Notes: generated by a model from the sequence alone, not told the origin. DNA of 40,653 bases from Pseudomonadota bacterium (GCA_018819925.1 JAHJPG010000101.1:1-40653), one strand, 5' to 3'; counted from the first letter of the stretch, positions 16,734-25,432 are shown. Translations and numbers: made by a program.

Positions 16734-18160
16734 AACTCAAGGTCATTATCCGGCGCTGCGACCGTTACGATCCGCAACTTATCGCCGGGATCATCGCCGA
16801 GGGCATGGCCGAGTTGGGGGTCAAACCCCGGGGCAAGGTGTTGGTCAAGCCCAACGTGGTGCTGGCCCACCGCCAGGTGTTCCCCCATGCCTTCACCCGG
16901 GCCGAGTTTCTGGAGGGGGCCCTCATGGCGGCCAAGGCCGTGGGCGGCGGCGAGGTGAGCGAGTTGGGGGTGGGCGAGCGCTCGGGCATCACCGTGCCCA
17001 CCCGCTTCTGCTTTGCCCAGGCCGGCTATCCCGGGGTAATCAAGCGCCAGGGGGCCAAGGCCCATTACTTTGACGAAAGCCCCCACCAACGGGTGGCCGT
17101 GGGCTCCGGCGGCCTGCGCCGGGAGGTCTACCTGCCCAAGCCGGTGGTGGAGGCTGACTTCATGTTCAACCTGCCCAAGTTCAAGGCCCATCCCTGGACC
17201 CGCATGACCCTGAGCCTAAAGAACTTCATCGGCATCCAGGACGACTCCCACCGCTTGCTGGACCACAACACCTTCTTGGAGCACAAGATCGCCGATCTCA
17301 ACCAGGCCGCCCGCCAGGATTTCATCGCCATCGACGGCATCGTGGCCGGGCAAAAGATGATGCTCACCCCCGACCCCTTTGACCTGGGGGCCATCGTGAT
17401 GGGGACCAACCCCTGCGCGGTGGACGCGGTGGGCTGCGCCATGGTGGGGGTGGAGCCGGACCAACTCATCCACCTGAAGCTGGCCAGCCAGCGAGGCCTG
17501 GGGCCTCTGGACCTGGAGCAGATCGAGATCGGCGGCGACTTTCCCCTGGATGAGGTGCGGCGGCGCACCGAGAACTTCCAATTCTGCTTGGAGCGGGTGG
17601 ACCACTACTTCCAGGGCGGCCCGCTAACCTGCACCGTGGGCGCTTTTCCCGAGGCCCACTCCCGGGACTACTGCTGGGGCGGCTGTCCCGGGGCCTTGCA
17701 GGAGGCCATGCACATCCTGCGGGGCTTCGACCCCCAGGTGGAGCGCAAGATGGGCAAGGTGCGCTACGTGGTGGGCCGGGTGGAGGGGCCGCTGAACCTA
17801 GCCCCGGACGAGAAGGTGCTCTTCGCCGGGGCCTGCACCTCCTGGCAGGGGGAGATCGATGGCAAACGGGTGGTGATCAAGCCATCCTACCTGCCGCCCG
17901 AGGCCCACAACCCCCACCGCCGCCCCAGCAACGACATGATCCTCAAGACCGCCCAGGCCATGGCCCGCTGTGTGGCCAGCCGGGGGCGGCGTTGGCTGCA
18001 CGCCCCGGCCTGTACCATGAGCGTGGCCGATCATGTACACTACCTCTCCGCCTTGGGCGGGGTGGCCAACCCCAACTTCGACCCGCGCCTGCTGTTGCCC
18101 ATCAACCTGGCCTATCTGCGTATGAGGGTCAGCCGCCTGGGCCAACGCCTGCTGGCCTGA
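16730..18160 (+). CDS. DUF362 domain-containing protein
   Basis: A 476-residue protein of the DUF362 family, whose biochemical role is not established; members often occur with ferredoxin domains in anaerobes. Family marks are KVLVKPNVVLAH near residue 38, the GERSG segment, and MFNLPKFKAHPWTRMTLSLKNFIGIQ (about 145-170), followed by the DAVGCAMVGVEPDQL region. No CxxCxxCxxxCP ferredoxin motif is present here, but a Cys pair (CWGGCPGA) and further cysteines occur in the C-terminal third. The start overlaps the SRAP stop (ATGA), so translation is coupled, and the aldehyde dehydrogenase follows after 19 bp. Confidence 0.88.
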   Translation: MKLKVIIRRCDRYDPQLIAGIIAEGMAELGVKPRGKVLVKPNVVLAHRQVFPHAFTRAEFLEGALMAAKAVGGGEVSELGVGERSGITVPTRFCFAQAGYPGVIKRQGAKAHYFDESPHQRVAVGSGGLRREVYLPKPVVEADFMFNLPKFKAHPWTRMTLSLKNFIGIQDDSHRLLDHNTFLEHKIADLNQAARQDFIAIDGIVAGQKMMLTPDPFDLGAIVMGTNPCAVDAVGCAMVGVEPDQLIHLKLASQRGLGPLDLEQIEIGGDFPLDEVRRRTENFQFCLERVDHYFQGGPLTCTVGAFPEAHSRDYCWGGCPGALQEAMHILRGFDPQVERKMGKVRYVVGRVEGPLNLAPDEKVLFAGACTSWQGEIDGKRVVIKPSYLPPEAHNPHRRPSNDMILKTAQAMARCVASRGRRWLHAPACTMSVADHVHYLSALGGVANPNFDPRLLLPINLAYLRMRVSRLGQRLLA

Positions 18161-18179
18161 GCCTGCCGGAAGGGACGCT

Positions 18180-19739
18180 ATGAGCATGTCCGAAACCATC
18201 TGTCTGAACCCCGCCACCGGCCAAGAGCTGGGTCGGGTGCCCCTGCAAGGCCCAGAGGATGTGGTGGCAGCGGCCCAGGCCGCCCGCGCCGCCCATCCCG
18301 CCTGGGCGGCTACGCCCATCAAACAGCGAGCCAAGGCCATCAAGAAGGTGCGCGACTATTTGGCCGACCACGCCGATGAGCTGGCCGAGACCATCGCCCG
18401 GGACAACGGCAAGACCCGCACCGACGCCCTGTTGGCCGAGGTGCTGCCGGCCACGGCGGCGGCCAACTATTACGCCAAGAAAGCGGCGGGGTGGCTGGGG
18501 GACAGAAAGCCCGGTCCGGCCCTGTGGCTGCTGGCCAACAAGCGCACCCGCCTGGTGCGCCAGCCCTGGGGGGTGGTGGGCATCATCAGCCCCTGGAACT
18601 ACCCCTTCACCATTCCCTTTTCCGAGGTGGTCTGCGGACTGCTGGCCGGCAACTGCGTGCTGCTCAAGGTGGCCAGTGAAACCCAGATGGTGGGCCAGGC
18701 CCTGGCCCGCTGCTTGGCCGCCGCCGGCCTGCCTCCGGGGGTGTTCACCTGCCTCAACCTGCCCGGCCGCCAGGCGGGCCCGGCCATGCTGGAGGCCGGG
18801 GTGGACAAGCTGTTTTTCACCGGCTCGGTGGGGGTGGGCAAGCAGCTCATGGCCCTGGCCGCCCAAAGCCTGACCCCGGTGAATCTGGAGCTGGGGGGCA
18901 ACGACGCCATGCTGGTGTGCCCGGACGCGGACCTGGAGCGGGCGGCGGCCGGCGCGGCCTGGGGCGGCCTGGTCAACACCGGCCAGACCTGCGGCGGGGT
19001 GGAGCGCGTCTACGTGCACCAAAGCGTGGCTCAGGAGTTCCTGCAACTGCTGGGGGAAAAGGTCAAGGCGCTCCGGGTGGGCTATGACACCGATTTCAAC
19101 GTGGACCTGGGGGCCATGACCACCACCCGGCAGGTGGAGTTGGTCAGGGCGCATGTGCACGACGCCCTGGCCCGGGGGGCGGTTATTTACGCCCAGAGCG
19201 CCTGTTCCCCGGGGCCCAACTTCCTGCCGGCCACGGTGCTCACCCAGGTGGACCACTCCATGCGGGTGATGCGCGAGGAGACCTTCGGCCCGGTGATCGC
19301 GGTGATGGTGGTGGGCAACATGGATCAGGCCCTGCACCTGGCCAACGACAGCGACCTGGGGCTCACCGGCTCGGTGTGGTCGGGCGACCGCCGCGCCGCC
19401 CTGCGCCTGGCCCGGCGCATCAAGGCCGGGGTGGTGGCGATCAACGACCACCTGATGAGCCACGGCCTGGCCGAGGCCCCCTGGGGCGGCTTCAAGAACT
19501 CGGGCATGGGCCGCAGCCACGGCCGGGACGGCTTTGCCGAGATGACCCAGGTGCAGGCCATCGTGGACGACCTGCTGCCCTGGGCCAAGCGGGATCTTTG
19601 GTGGTATCCCCAAAGCCGGGAGCAGTACCAGGGCCTCAAGGGCATCACCGAGTTTCTCTATGGCCACGGCCTGGGCCGGCGGCTGGAGGGGCTGCGCAGG
19701 CTAATTAAACTTCTGCCCCGCATGTTCCGGGCCGACTGA
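18180..19739 (+). CDS. Aldehyde dehydrogenase family protein
   Basis: A 519-residue NAD(P)+-dependent aldehyde dehydrogenase. The Rossmann-fold cofactor region has GVVGIISPWNYPFTIPFSE and the FTGSVGVGKQL loop; the general base is Glu237 in LELGGND and the nucleophile Cys271 in NTGQTCGG; the ETFGPVIAVM and GGFKNSGMGRSHG motifs close the fold. All catalytic residues are intact. The roughly 50 residues after the core (LWWYPQSREQYQGLKG...) form a C-terminal tail seen in some membrane-associated long-chain aldehyde dehydrogenases. The natural aldehyde is unknown. GGAAGGGA precedes the ATG, and a radical SAM gene follows 7 bp after the stop. Confidence 0.93.
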   Translation: MSMSETICLNPATGQELGRVPLQGPEDVVAAAQAARAAHPAWAATPIKQRAKAIKKVRDYLADHADELAETIARDNGKTRTDALLAEVLPATAAANYYAKKAAGWLGDRKPGPALWLLANKRTRLVRQPWGVVGIISPWNYPFTIPFSEVVCGLLAGNCVLLKVASETQMVGQALARCLAAAGLPPGVFTCLNLPGRQAGPAMLEAGVDKLFFTGSVGVGKQLMALAAQSLTPVNLELGGNDAMLVCPDADLERAAAGAAWGGLVNTGQTCGGVERVYVHQSVAQEFLQLLGEKVKALRVGYDTDFNVDLGAMTTTRQVELVRAHVHDALARGAVIYAQSACSPGPNFLPATVLTQVDHSMRVMREETFGPVIAVMVVGNMDQALHLANDSDLGLTGSVWSGDRRAALRLARRIKAGVVAINDHLMSHGLAEAPWGGFKNSGMGRSHGRDGFAEMTQVQAIVDDLLPWAKRDLWWYPQSREQYQGLKGITEFLYGHGLGRRLEGLRRLIKLLPRMFRAD

Positions 19740-19746
19740 GGAATAA

Positions 19747-20694
19747 ATGACCGCCGAGCTCTTCGCCCCTCCGGGGGCCTATGAACTGGCCGCCGTGCGC
19801 CTGGAAAAGGCCCTTCGCTCCTGCGTGCTCTGCCCACGCCGCTGCCGGGTGAACCGCCTGGAGGGCGAGTTGGGCTTTTGCCGGGCATCGGCCCACACTG
19901 CGGCGGTGAACACCAGCCAGCTCCACCACGGCGAGGAGCCGCCCATAAGCGGAAGCAAGGGTTCGGGCACGGTTTTTTTCGCCGGCTGCACCCTGGCCTG
20001 CCGTTTTTGCCAGAATTGGCAGATCAGCCAGGGCGGGGGCGGCGAGGAAACCACCCCCGAGGACTTGGCCGGAATTTTCCTGGGACTGGAGATGGCCGGA
20101 GCCCACAACATCAACCTTGTCACCCCCACCCCACACCTGGTGGTGATCCTCAAGGCTCTGGCCATGGCCCGAGGCTACGGCTTGGCCATTCCGGTGGTCT
20201 ACAACACCTCGGGATACGAGAGCGCGGCGGTGGTGCGCCAGCTTGACGGCCTGGTCGAAGTGTATCTGCCCGATTTCAAGTACGCCGACGACGCGGTGGC
20301 CGAGCGCCTGTCCCAGGCTCCCAACTACGTGGCCAGCGCCCGGGCCTCCCTGGCCGAGATGCACCGCCAGGTGGGCAACCTCAAGCTGGAGGACGACGGC
20401 ACCGCCTACCGGGGGGTGATGGTGCGCCATCTGGTGCTGCCGAATGGGCTCTCGGGCACCCCGCAGGTGCTGGCCGAGATCGCCGAGATCTGCGGGCCGG
20501 GCGCCTGGATCAGCCTCATGAGCCAGTACTTCCCCACCTACAAGGCCGCCGAGACCCCGGGCCTGGAGCGGCGCATCAACCAGGCAGAGTACCAGGAGGC
20601 CACCGATGCCCTGGAGCGCCTGGGCCTGTACCGGGGCTTTGTGCAGGGCCTGGCCTCGGCCACGGATGAGTTGGTTCCCCGGTGGCGGGAGTGA
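19747..20694 (+). CDS. Radical SAM protein, PflX-like (COG1313 type)
   Basis: A 315-residue radical S-adenosylmethionine enzyme related to uncharacterised pyruvate formate-lyase-activase-like proteins. The cluster motif is Cys81-x3-Cys85-x2-Cys88 (CTLACRFCQN). An extra N-terminal cysteine set, Cys26/29/33 and Cys45 (SCVLCPRRC and GFCRAS), is typical of this group and may hold a second metal centre. The barrel continues through NLVTPTPHLV, VVYNTSGYES, YLPDFKYAD and VMVRHLVLPNG. Its substrate is unknown; no glycyl-radical enzyme is next to it. It is the last gene in the run that starts at gnd. Confidence 0.87.
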   Translation: MTAELFAPPGAYELAAVRLEKALRSCVLCPRRCRVNRLEGELGFCRASAHTAAVNTSQLHHGEEPPISGSKGSGTVFFAGCTLACRFCQNWQISQGGGGEETTPEDLAGIFLGLEMAGAHNINLVTPTPHLVVILKALAMARGYGLAIPVVYNTSGYESAAVVRQLDGLVEVYLPDFKYADDAVAERLSQAPNYVASARASLAEMHRQVGNLKLEDDGTAYRGVMVRHLVLPNGLSGTPQVLAEIAEICGPGAWISLMSQYFPTYKAAETPGLERRINQAEYQEATDALERLGLYRGFVQGLASATDELVPRWRE

Positions 20695-20730
20695 GGATAA
20701 GCGAATTCTGACCTAATCAGGAGGGGGAAA

Positions 20731-20916
20731 ATGGCGGAAGAAAATGGTTGGGTGGTGTTTGCCCAGGTAGCCGGCCCCATCGTGGCTCTGGCGCTGGGGG
20801 TAGTTGGGGTTTGGAATGAAAAGATAAAAAACTGGTTGTTTGGGCCCAAGCTGGAATTGGAAGCTGACGAGCCGCTGAATATGAACAGGTTTTGCTTGCC
20901 TTCGCCTAGCAGGTGA
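20731..20916 (+). CDS. Small single-pass membrane protein
   Basis: A 61-residue ORF with a strong ribosome binding site (AGGAGGGGG) before the ATG. It has one membrane segment (about 8-27, VFAQVAGPIVALALGVVGVW), then a basic, aromatic stretch (NEKIKNWLFGPKLELEAD) and a short tail. I do not recognise the family. The tail stops abruptly, and 13 bp later a second open frame (20930-21067) continues with a soluble-looking sequence, so this may be the 5' piece of a broken larger gene rather than an intact small protein. Confidence 0.45.
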   Translation: MAEENGWVVFAQVAGPIVALALGVVGVWNEKIKNWLFGPKLELEADEPLNMNRFCLPSPSR

Positions 20917-20929
20917 ACCCCCTGGCACC

Positions 20930-21067
20930 ATGAAAATCGGTTTGGAGATCCAGGCCGACAATCTCCCTCCTTCCAAACCCAAACACCTGATGCTCACCTG
21001 GAAGGATAATCAACCGACACCCGAGTGCCCCTGGCCCGCCATTCCCGTGTTCAGCCTGGCGGAGTGA
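20930..21067 (+). pseudogene. Possible 3' remnant of the preceding small membrane gene
   Basis: A 45-codon open frame in a different frame from the small membrane ORF: it starts MKIGLEIQADNLPPSKPK and ends at TGA 21065. It has no clear ribosome binding site. Together with the upstream ORF it could be the remains of one single-pass protein broken by frameshift or deletion. This rests on position and composition only. Confidence 0.25.
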
Positions 21068-21282
21068 CCACCACGGGCGCGGCGGCTTGCCCCTTTTTCA
21101 TAACCAAACGGGGCCTGAGGGAAACGGAAGATCACCACGTCGCGGCGGGAAGGCAGTGGTTAGTCAACGCTACGCCCCGGCCGCCGCTCCTCGTGATGAC
21201 AGCTAATGCTGGAAGGCGGAAGCGTAGGGCTGAGCCGAGCCCGGCGGGGCATGGCGGGCCGATTGGCTTTTTAGGGGGGCTT

Positions 21283-21347
21283 AAAAAAGAATCCCTGCGT
21301 GCCACCGCCCAGTAAAAATTTTACAAAGCGGACGGCGGCACGCAGGG
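21283..21347 (-). terminator. Rho-independent terminator after porB
   Basis: On the minus strand an 11-bp perfect stem (CCCTGCGTGCC against GGCACGCAGGG, arms 21337-21347 and 21293-21303) with further imperfect pairing inside is followed by ATTCTTTTTT. The loop also holds a GTAAAA/TTTTAC dyad. It lies 17 bp past the porB stop. The remaining 21068-21282 shows no gene. Confidence 0.8.
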
Positions 21348-21363
21348 GTGGGGGGCTATGTAA

Positions 21364-22320
21364 TTAGGCCTCCGGAGCGGTGACCTGAACTAACTTTAAC
21401 AGACGCTCATAGTCGGCGTCCACACGTTTTTGTATGTACGCGATATCTTCCGGTTTTAGGTGACTGAAGCGCCGCTGGGTCTTGAGGTATTCCTCCACCG
21501 GCTTGGGCTTCTTGATGTCGCGGCTCAGAATGAACTGGCCGTCGATCACCTCGAACAGGGGGAAGACCTTGCTCTGCACCGCTAGGCGGGCGGTTTCGAT
21601 GGAAGTCTCGGGTCCGCAACGCCAGCCGGTGGGGCAGGGGCTGAAGATGTGGATGTAGGCCGGACCGGGAATGGTCACCGCCTTCTTCACCTTGTTCATC
21701 AGGTCCACATGCCAGGCCGGGGAAGCGGTGGCCACGTAGGGTACGTTGTGGGCCGCCGCGATCATGGGCATGTTTTTCTTCCAGGTCATCTGACCCTTTG
21801 ACTTGGGCCCCGGAGGGCTGGTCGTGGTCATGGCCCCATAGGGGGTGGAGCTGGAACGCTGGATGCCCGTGTTCATGTAGGCTTCGTTGTCCAGGCAGAT
21901 GTAGGTGAAGTCGTGGCCGCGCTCCAGAGCCCCGGACAGGGCCTGCAGGCCGATGTCGGCGGTGGCGCCGTCACCGGCGAAAGCCACCACCTTGGCCCCC
22001 GCGTCCTTGATCCTACCCTTGCGGATAAGCGCCTTTCGCCCGGCCTCGACGCCGCTGGCCACGGCGGCCGCGTTTTCGAAGGCCACGTGAATCCAGGGGG
22101 TTTCCCAGGCGGTCTGGTAGGACGAGGAGATGATCTCCATGCAGCCGGTGGCGCTGACCGCGATCATGTCCATGCCTACCGCCTTGGCGACCATCCTCAG
22201 GGCCAAGACTTCGCCGCAGCCCTGGCAGGCGCGGTGACCCTTGCTGAAAGGCTCCACCAAGGGAATGGTCTTGGGGGTTATTTTCTGGAAATCCTTTAGT
22301 GCTTCGGCTGCGCTAATCAT
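21364..22320 (-). CDS. porB: 2-oxoacid (pyruvate):ferredoxin oxidoreductase, beta subunit
   Basis: The thiamine-diphosphate and 4Fe-4S subunit of a four-subunit pyruvate:ferredoxin oxidoreductase, which interconverts pyruvate + CoA and acetyl-CoA + CO2 with low-potential ferredoxin. Residues 29-35 (HRACQGC, Cys32/35), Cys60 in ATGCMEI and a later cysteine pair near CPTGWRC supply cluster ligands. The TPP site is AFAGDGATADIGLQALSGALERG, then CLDNEAYMNTGIQRS. The 318-residue length is usual. The start is the ATG at 22320, which overlaps the porA stop by 4 bp; the frame stays open further upstream, but that region codes for porA in another frame. Confidence 0.93.
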   Translation of the reverse strand: MISAAEALKDFQKITPKTIPLVEPFSKGHRACQGCGEVLALRMVAKAVGMDMIAVSATGCMEIISSSYQTAWETPWIHVAFENAAAVASGVEAGRKALIRKGRIKDAGAKVVAFAGDGATADIGLQALSGALERGHDFTYICLDNEAYMNTGIQRSSSTPYGAMTTTSPPGPKSKGQMTWKKNMPMIAAAHNVPYVATASPAWHVDLMNKVKKAVTIPGPAYIHIFSPCPTGWRCGPETSIETARLAVQSKVFPLFEVIDGQFILSRDIKKPKPVEEYLKTQRRFSHLKPEDIAYIQKRVDADYERLLKLVQVTAPEA

Positions 22321-23492
22321 TCTTTCACCCCCACCATCCGGCAGGACATTTCTTCGCCGCTGGCCGCCGCCTTTTGGGCCTCGTTCACCATCTCGATGAA
22401 CTGGGACCGGGTCACGTCGCGGCCGCCCAGGCCACATACGAAGTTGGCCACGTATTGCTTGGCGCCTTTGGCGTACATCATGCCCCTGAGCTCGGTGGCC
22501 ACCGGACCAGCCGGCAGACCGGGGCACAGGGCGCGGTCGATCACTATCAGGGTCTTGGCCCCGGCGATGGCTTCCATGAAGTCATCCAAGGGGAAGGGCC
22601 GCCACAGGCGGATGCGCACCTGGCCGACCTTGATGCCGTCGTCACGCATCTGGTCCACCGCGCTCATCACCGTCTCGCCCAGGGAGCCCATGGTCACGAA
22701 TAGCACTTCCGCATCGTCGGTGCGGTAGGTTTCAATGGGTTTGTAAGTGCGGCCGAACTGCTTGGCCAGGCCTTCCCAATGCTCCTTGATCACCGAATAG
22801 GAGTCTTCCAGGGCTGCGGCGTTGGCCTTTTTGGCCTCGGTGTATATCTCGGGCATACCCACCACGCCCATGGAGATGGGGTTGGCCGGGTCCAGGCTCT
22901 GGCTGGGCTCGAAGGGCGGCAGGTAGGCGTCCACCTCTTCCTGGTCCGGCATCTCGATGGGCTCGATGACGTGGGTCAGGATGAAGCCGTCCAGGTTCAC
23001 CGCCACCGGCAGGCAGACCCGCTTGTCCTCGGCCACCTTGAAGGCGTGCAGAGTTAGGTCCACCACCTCCTGGCCGTTTTCGGCGAAGGTCTGGATCCAG
23101 CCGATGTCACGCTCGGCCATGATATCGCTGTGGTCGTTCCAGATGCTGATGGGGCCGCTCAGGGAGCGGTTGGCCGTGGCCATGACGATGGGCAGCCTGA
23201 GGGATGCGGCGATGAACAGGATTTCGTGCATCAGGGCCAGGCCCTGGCTGCTGGTGCTGGTGAAGGTGCGGGCGCCCGCCGCGCTGCTGCCAATGCAGCA
23301 ACTCATGGCGCTGTGCTCGCTCTCCACGGGTACGAACTCGGCGTCCAGGTGGCCCTCGGCCACCAGCTCCGAGAGATGTTCAACTATATGAGTTTGGGGA
23401 GTGATGGGATATGCCGCCACCACGTCCGCATTGCAAAGTCCAACGGCCTCGGCGCAGGCCAAGGAAACCTCAAGCCCCACACGCCGGCCCAT
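22317..23492 (-). CDS. porA: 2-oxoacid (pyruvate):ferredoxin oxidoreductase, alpha subunit
   Basis: The 391-residue alpha subunit, holding the pyrimidine-binding half of the TPP site and the domain that faces the substrate. Visible marks are NADVVAAYPITPQTHIVEHL, the VESEHSAMSCCIGSSAAGARTFTSTSSQGLALM stretch (conserved Glu and TSSQG) and TVMSAVDQMRDDGIKVGQVRIRLWRPFP. The start at 23492 (MGRRVGLEVS) has AGGAGG upstream and matches the family start; the ORF runs 30 codons further in front, but those lie inside porD. The first 23 bp overlap the 3' end of porD. Pyruvate as substrate follows from family resemblance and is not certain against other 2-oxoacids. Confidence 0.93.
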   Translation of the reverse strand: MGRRVGLEVSLACAEAVGLCNADVVAAYPITPQTHIVEHLSELVAEGHLDAEFVPVESEHSAMSCCIGSSAAGARTFTSTSSQGLALMHEILFIAASLRLPIVMATANRSLSGPISIWNDHSDIMAERDIGWIQTFAENGQEVVDLTLHAFKVAEDKRVCLPVAVNLDGFILTHVIEPIEMPDQEEVDAYLPPFEPSQSLDPANPISMGVVGMPEIYTEAKKANAAALEDSYSVIKEHWEGLAKQFGRTYKPIETYRTDDAEVLFVTMGSLGETVMSAVDQMRDDGIKVGQVRIRLWRPFPLDDFMEAIAGAKTLIVIDRALCPGLPAGPVATELRGMMYAKGAKQYVANFVCGLGGRDVTRSQFIEMVNEAQKAAASGEEMSCRMVGVKE

Positions 23493-23799
23493 ATTTGTCC
23501 TCCTCTTTTTCTTCTTTCCAGCTGATGGCGTCTTTGGGGCATTCTTCAATGCAGATGCCACAGCCCTTGCAGTAGTAACCATCCCAGGTGTAATAGCCCT
23601 CGTCTTTGGGGTCGGGGCTATATGCCATATCCGGGCAGATGATCCAGCACAGGCCGCATTTGATGCAGGTCTCCCGGTCGGTCACCGGGTAGCGGCGGCT
23701 GCGCCAGTCGCCGGTGTTAAAGCGGCGGCTGGAGCCCGGTTCGGTCGCGGCGCAACCCAAGGCCAAATCTTTCCATGGGAACATGCCTTCGTCGGCCAT
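23470..23799 (-). CDS. porD: 2-oxoacid (pyruvate):ferredoxin oxidoreductase, delta subunit
   Basis: The ferredoxin-like delta subunit, 109 residues. Two classic motifs, CIKCGLCWIICP and CKGCGICIEECP, each with a following Pro, bind two 4Fe-4S clusters that pass electrons out of the complex. The N-terminal 40 residues (MADEGMFPWKDLALGCAATEP...) dock to the other subunits in this family. The 3' end overlaps porA by 23 bp and the gene starts 4 bp after porG, so the four subunits are tightly coupled. Confidence 0.95.
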   Translation of the reverse strand: MADEGMFPWKDLALGCAATEPGSSRRFNTGDWRSRRYPVTDRETCIKCGLCWIICPDMAYSPDPKDEGYYTWDGYYCKGCGICIEECPKDAISWKEEKEEDKYGPACGA

Positions 23800-23803
23800 G
23801 GTC

Positions 23804-24352
23804 CTACTCCTCGATTACAGTTTCGGAATATGCCCGGTTCAGGGCGTTCCAGTTCTTTGCGGCGATCTTGCCGAAGCGATGCTCGATGGGGCCCTTGATG
23901 GCGTTCAGGTCGATAAGACCCGCCGCCTTGAGCAGAGCGCCCAGCATGGTGGTGTTGGTGATGGGCACCCCCAACTCCTCCTCGGCGATCTTGCCGGCGT
24001 CCACCACCGCGGTGCGGCCGTTGAAGCCGCACTCGCCGCGCACCGCGCTCACGTCTTTGGCGCTGTTAGCCACCAGGGTGCCGCCGGGCTTGAGCCCGTT
24101 TTTTACGCCGCCGGTGGCCAAGAGGGAGGGATCCAAAACCAAAACCACGTCCGGCTCGTAGATCTTTTCGCGCAGCCGTATGGGCTGGTCGCTTATGCGT
24201 AGAAAGGCCTGAACCGGCGCTCCGCGGCGCTCAGGGCCGAAGCTGGGGAAGGCTTGAGCGTATTTGCCTTCCTCTATGGCCGCCAGGGCCATAAGCTCGG
24301 CCGAGGTGACAGCCCCCTGGCCGCCGCGGCCATGGAAACGAACCTCAATCAT
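23804..24352 (-). CDS. porG: 2-oxoacid (pyruvate):ferredoxin oxidoreductase, gamma subunit
   Basis: The 182-residue gamma subunit. It opens with MIEVRFHGRGGQGAVTSAELMALAAIEEGK, the family hallmark, followed by FPSFGPERRGAPVQAFLRIS and NTTMLGALLKAAGLI. Gamma subunits form the domain that in single-chain enzymes precedes the ferredoxin domain. The ATG at 24352 has AAGGAG 7 bp before it; 23 extra in-frame codons upstream are not part of the family. It is the first gene of porGDAB and lies about 48 bp downstream of a near-consensus promoter. Confidence 0.94.
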   Translation of the reverse strand: MIEVRFHGRGGQGAVTSAELMALAAIEEGKYAQAFPSFGPERRGAPVQAFLRISDQPIRLREKIYEPDVVLVLDPSLLATGGVKNGLKPGGTLVANSAKDVSAVRGECGFNGRTAVVDAGKIAEEELGVPITNTTMLGALLKAAGLIDLNAIKGPIEHRFGKIAAKNWNALNRAYSETVIEE

Positions 24353-24400
24353 GGGAAACTCCTTGTAAAAATGCTCTCTCATGCAAATCAAAATCAGAAT

Positions 24401-24428
24401 TCTATAGGCAGGTTCACGCACCTGTCAA
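24401..24428 (-). promoter_or_regulatory. Sigma70-type promoter of porGDAB
   Basis: Read on the minus strand: TTGACA (24428-24423), a 16-bp spacer, then TATAGA (24406-24401, 5 of 6). Transcription should start near 24393, giving a leader of about 40 nt before porG. Confidence 0.8.
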
Positions 24429-24470
24429 GGCGCGGAGTGAATCTAATTCATTGGCATGGGGCCGAGGGGG

Positions 24471-25202
24471 CTAGCGCCGGTCGCCCAACACCCGAAGCAG
24501 CATCAAAAACAGGTTGATGAAATCCAGGTAAAGCTTCAGGGCGCCCACGATGGCCATCTTGTTGCCGGTCTCCGCGTCCATCTGGCCCGACAAGGCGGCT
24601 TGCTTTAGCCACTGGGTGTCATAAGCGGTGAGCCCCACGAAGATGCCCACCCCCACGTAGCTGACGATCCAGTAGATCATGGACGAGGCCATGAACATGT
24701 TCACCAGCGAGGCGATGACGATGCCGATGAGGCCCATGAACAGGAATTGGCCCCAGCCGCTGAGGTCGCGCTTGGTGGTGTAGGCCCATACGCTGACCAC
24801 GCCGAAGGTGCCGGCGGTTATCAAGAAGGTGCTTACCAGCGAGGCCTGGGTGTAGAGCAAGAAAATGAAGGACAGGGTCAGGCCGTTGAGGGCGGAGTAA
24901 AGGGCGAAGAGCAGGCCGGCCGTGGAGGCGCTGAGACGGTTGATCATGCCGCTGATGCCGAAGACCAGGGCCAACTCGCCTATGGCCAGGACCCAGAAGA
25001 GCATGGTGGGGCCGCCGGTCTGGGGATTGAACAAGGCCCCGATGACCGCTTCGCTGCCCTGAGCCCACCAGGCCACCAGTCCAGTGAGCGCCAGTCCGCC
25101 GGCCATCCAGTTGTACACGCGGCGCATGAAGGCGCTTACCATCTCCTGCTGCTGGGTGTTCAGGGCCGCCGGCAGGGGGGGTGGGGTGAAGGCGGTTTGC
25201 AT
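24471..25202 (-). CDS. Bax inhibitor-1/YccA family membrane protein
   Basis: A 243-residue inner-membrane protein with about seven hydrophobic segments, of the BI-1/YccA/YbhL family. In bacteria these proteins are pH-sensitive calcium-leak channels or partners of the FtsH protease. Family marks are MRRVYNWMAGGLALTGLVAW near the N-terminus, LSFIFLLYTQASLVSTFLITAGTFG in the middle, the GLTAYDTQWLKQ segment and GALKLYLDFINLFLMLLRVLG at the end. The spaced acidic residues of the C-terminal half (Asp in YDTQ, Asp in LDFIN), which gate the channel in BI-1 structures, are present. It has its own upstream promoter and ends 118 bp before porG. Confidence 0.93.
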   Translation of the reverse strand: MQTAFTPPPLPAALNTQQQEMVSAFMRRVYNWMAGGLALTGLVAWWAQGSEAVIGALFNPQTGGPTMLFWVLAIGELALVFGISGMINRLSASTAGLLFALYSALNGLTLSFIFLLYTQASLVSTFLITAGTFGVVSVWAYTTKRDLSGWGQFLFMGLIGIVIASLVNMFMASSMIYWIVSYVGVGIFVGLTAYDTQWLKQAALSGQMDAETGNKMAIVGALKLYLDFINLFLMLLRVLGDRR

Positions 25203-25255
25203 GGCTGCCAGTACTCCGTGATAAATTTATATCTTTAGGATCATAACTCGCCCTA

Positions 25256-25284
25256 ATATTAAGGCCCACCCGGCCAACGGTCAA
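25256..25284 (-). promoter_or_regulatory. Sigma70-type promoter of the BI-1 gene
   Basis: On the minus strand TTGACC (25284-25279), a 17-bp spacer and TAATAT (25261-25256). The predicted start lies about 45 nt upstream of the BI-1 ATG. Confidence 0.65.
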
Positions 25285-25432
25285 CCGAATCCGGGCATGC
25301 TTGCTCCGCGCGGCCCTTGGCGTATACCATGTGGCCAAGCGTTTTTGCCGAAAACCCGGGGAGCGATTAAATGGTTAGCCCAATCAGGCCCAGGAGCCGC
25401 GGCCGCGCGGACGGCCGCCAAGGGGAGCGGCC

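Noticed and set aside
18129-19667. 512-codon minus-strand frame opposite the aldehyde dehydrogenase
   Set aside because: A GC-rich shadow frame with His/Gly/Gln-rich composition and no domain; the plus-strand gene has every family motif.
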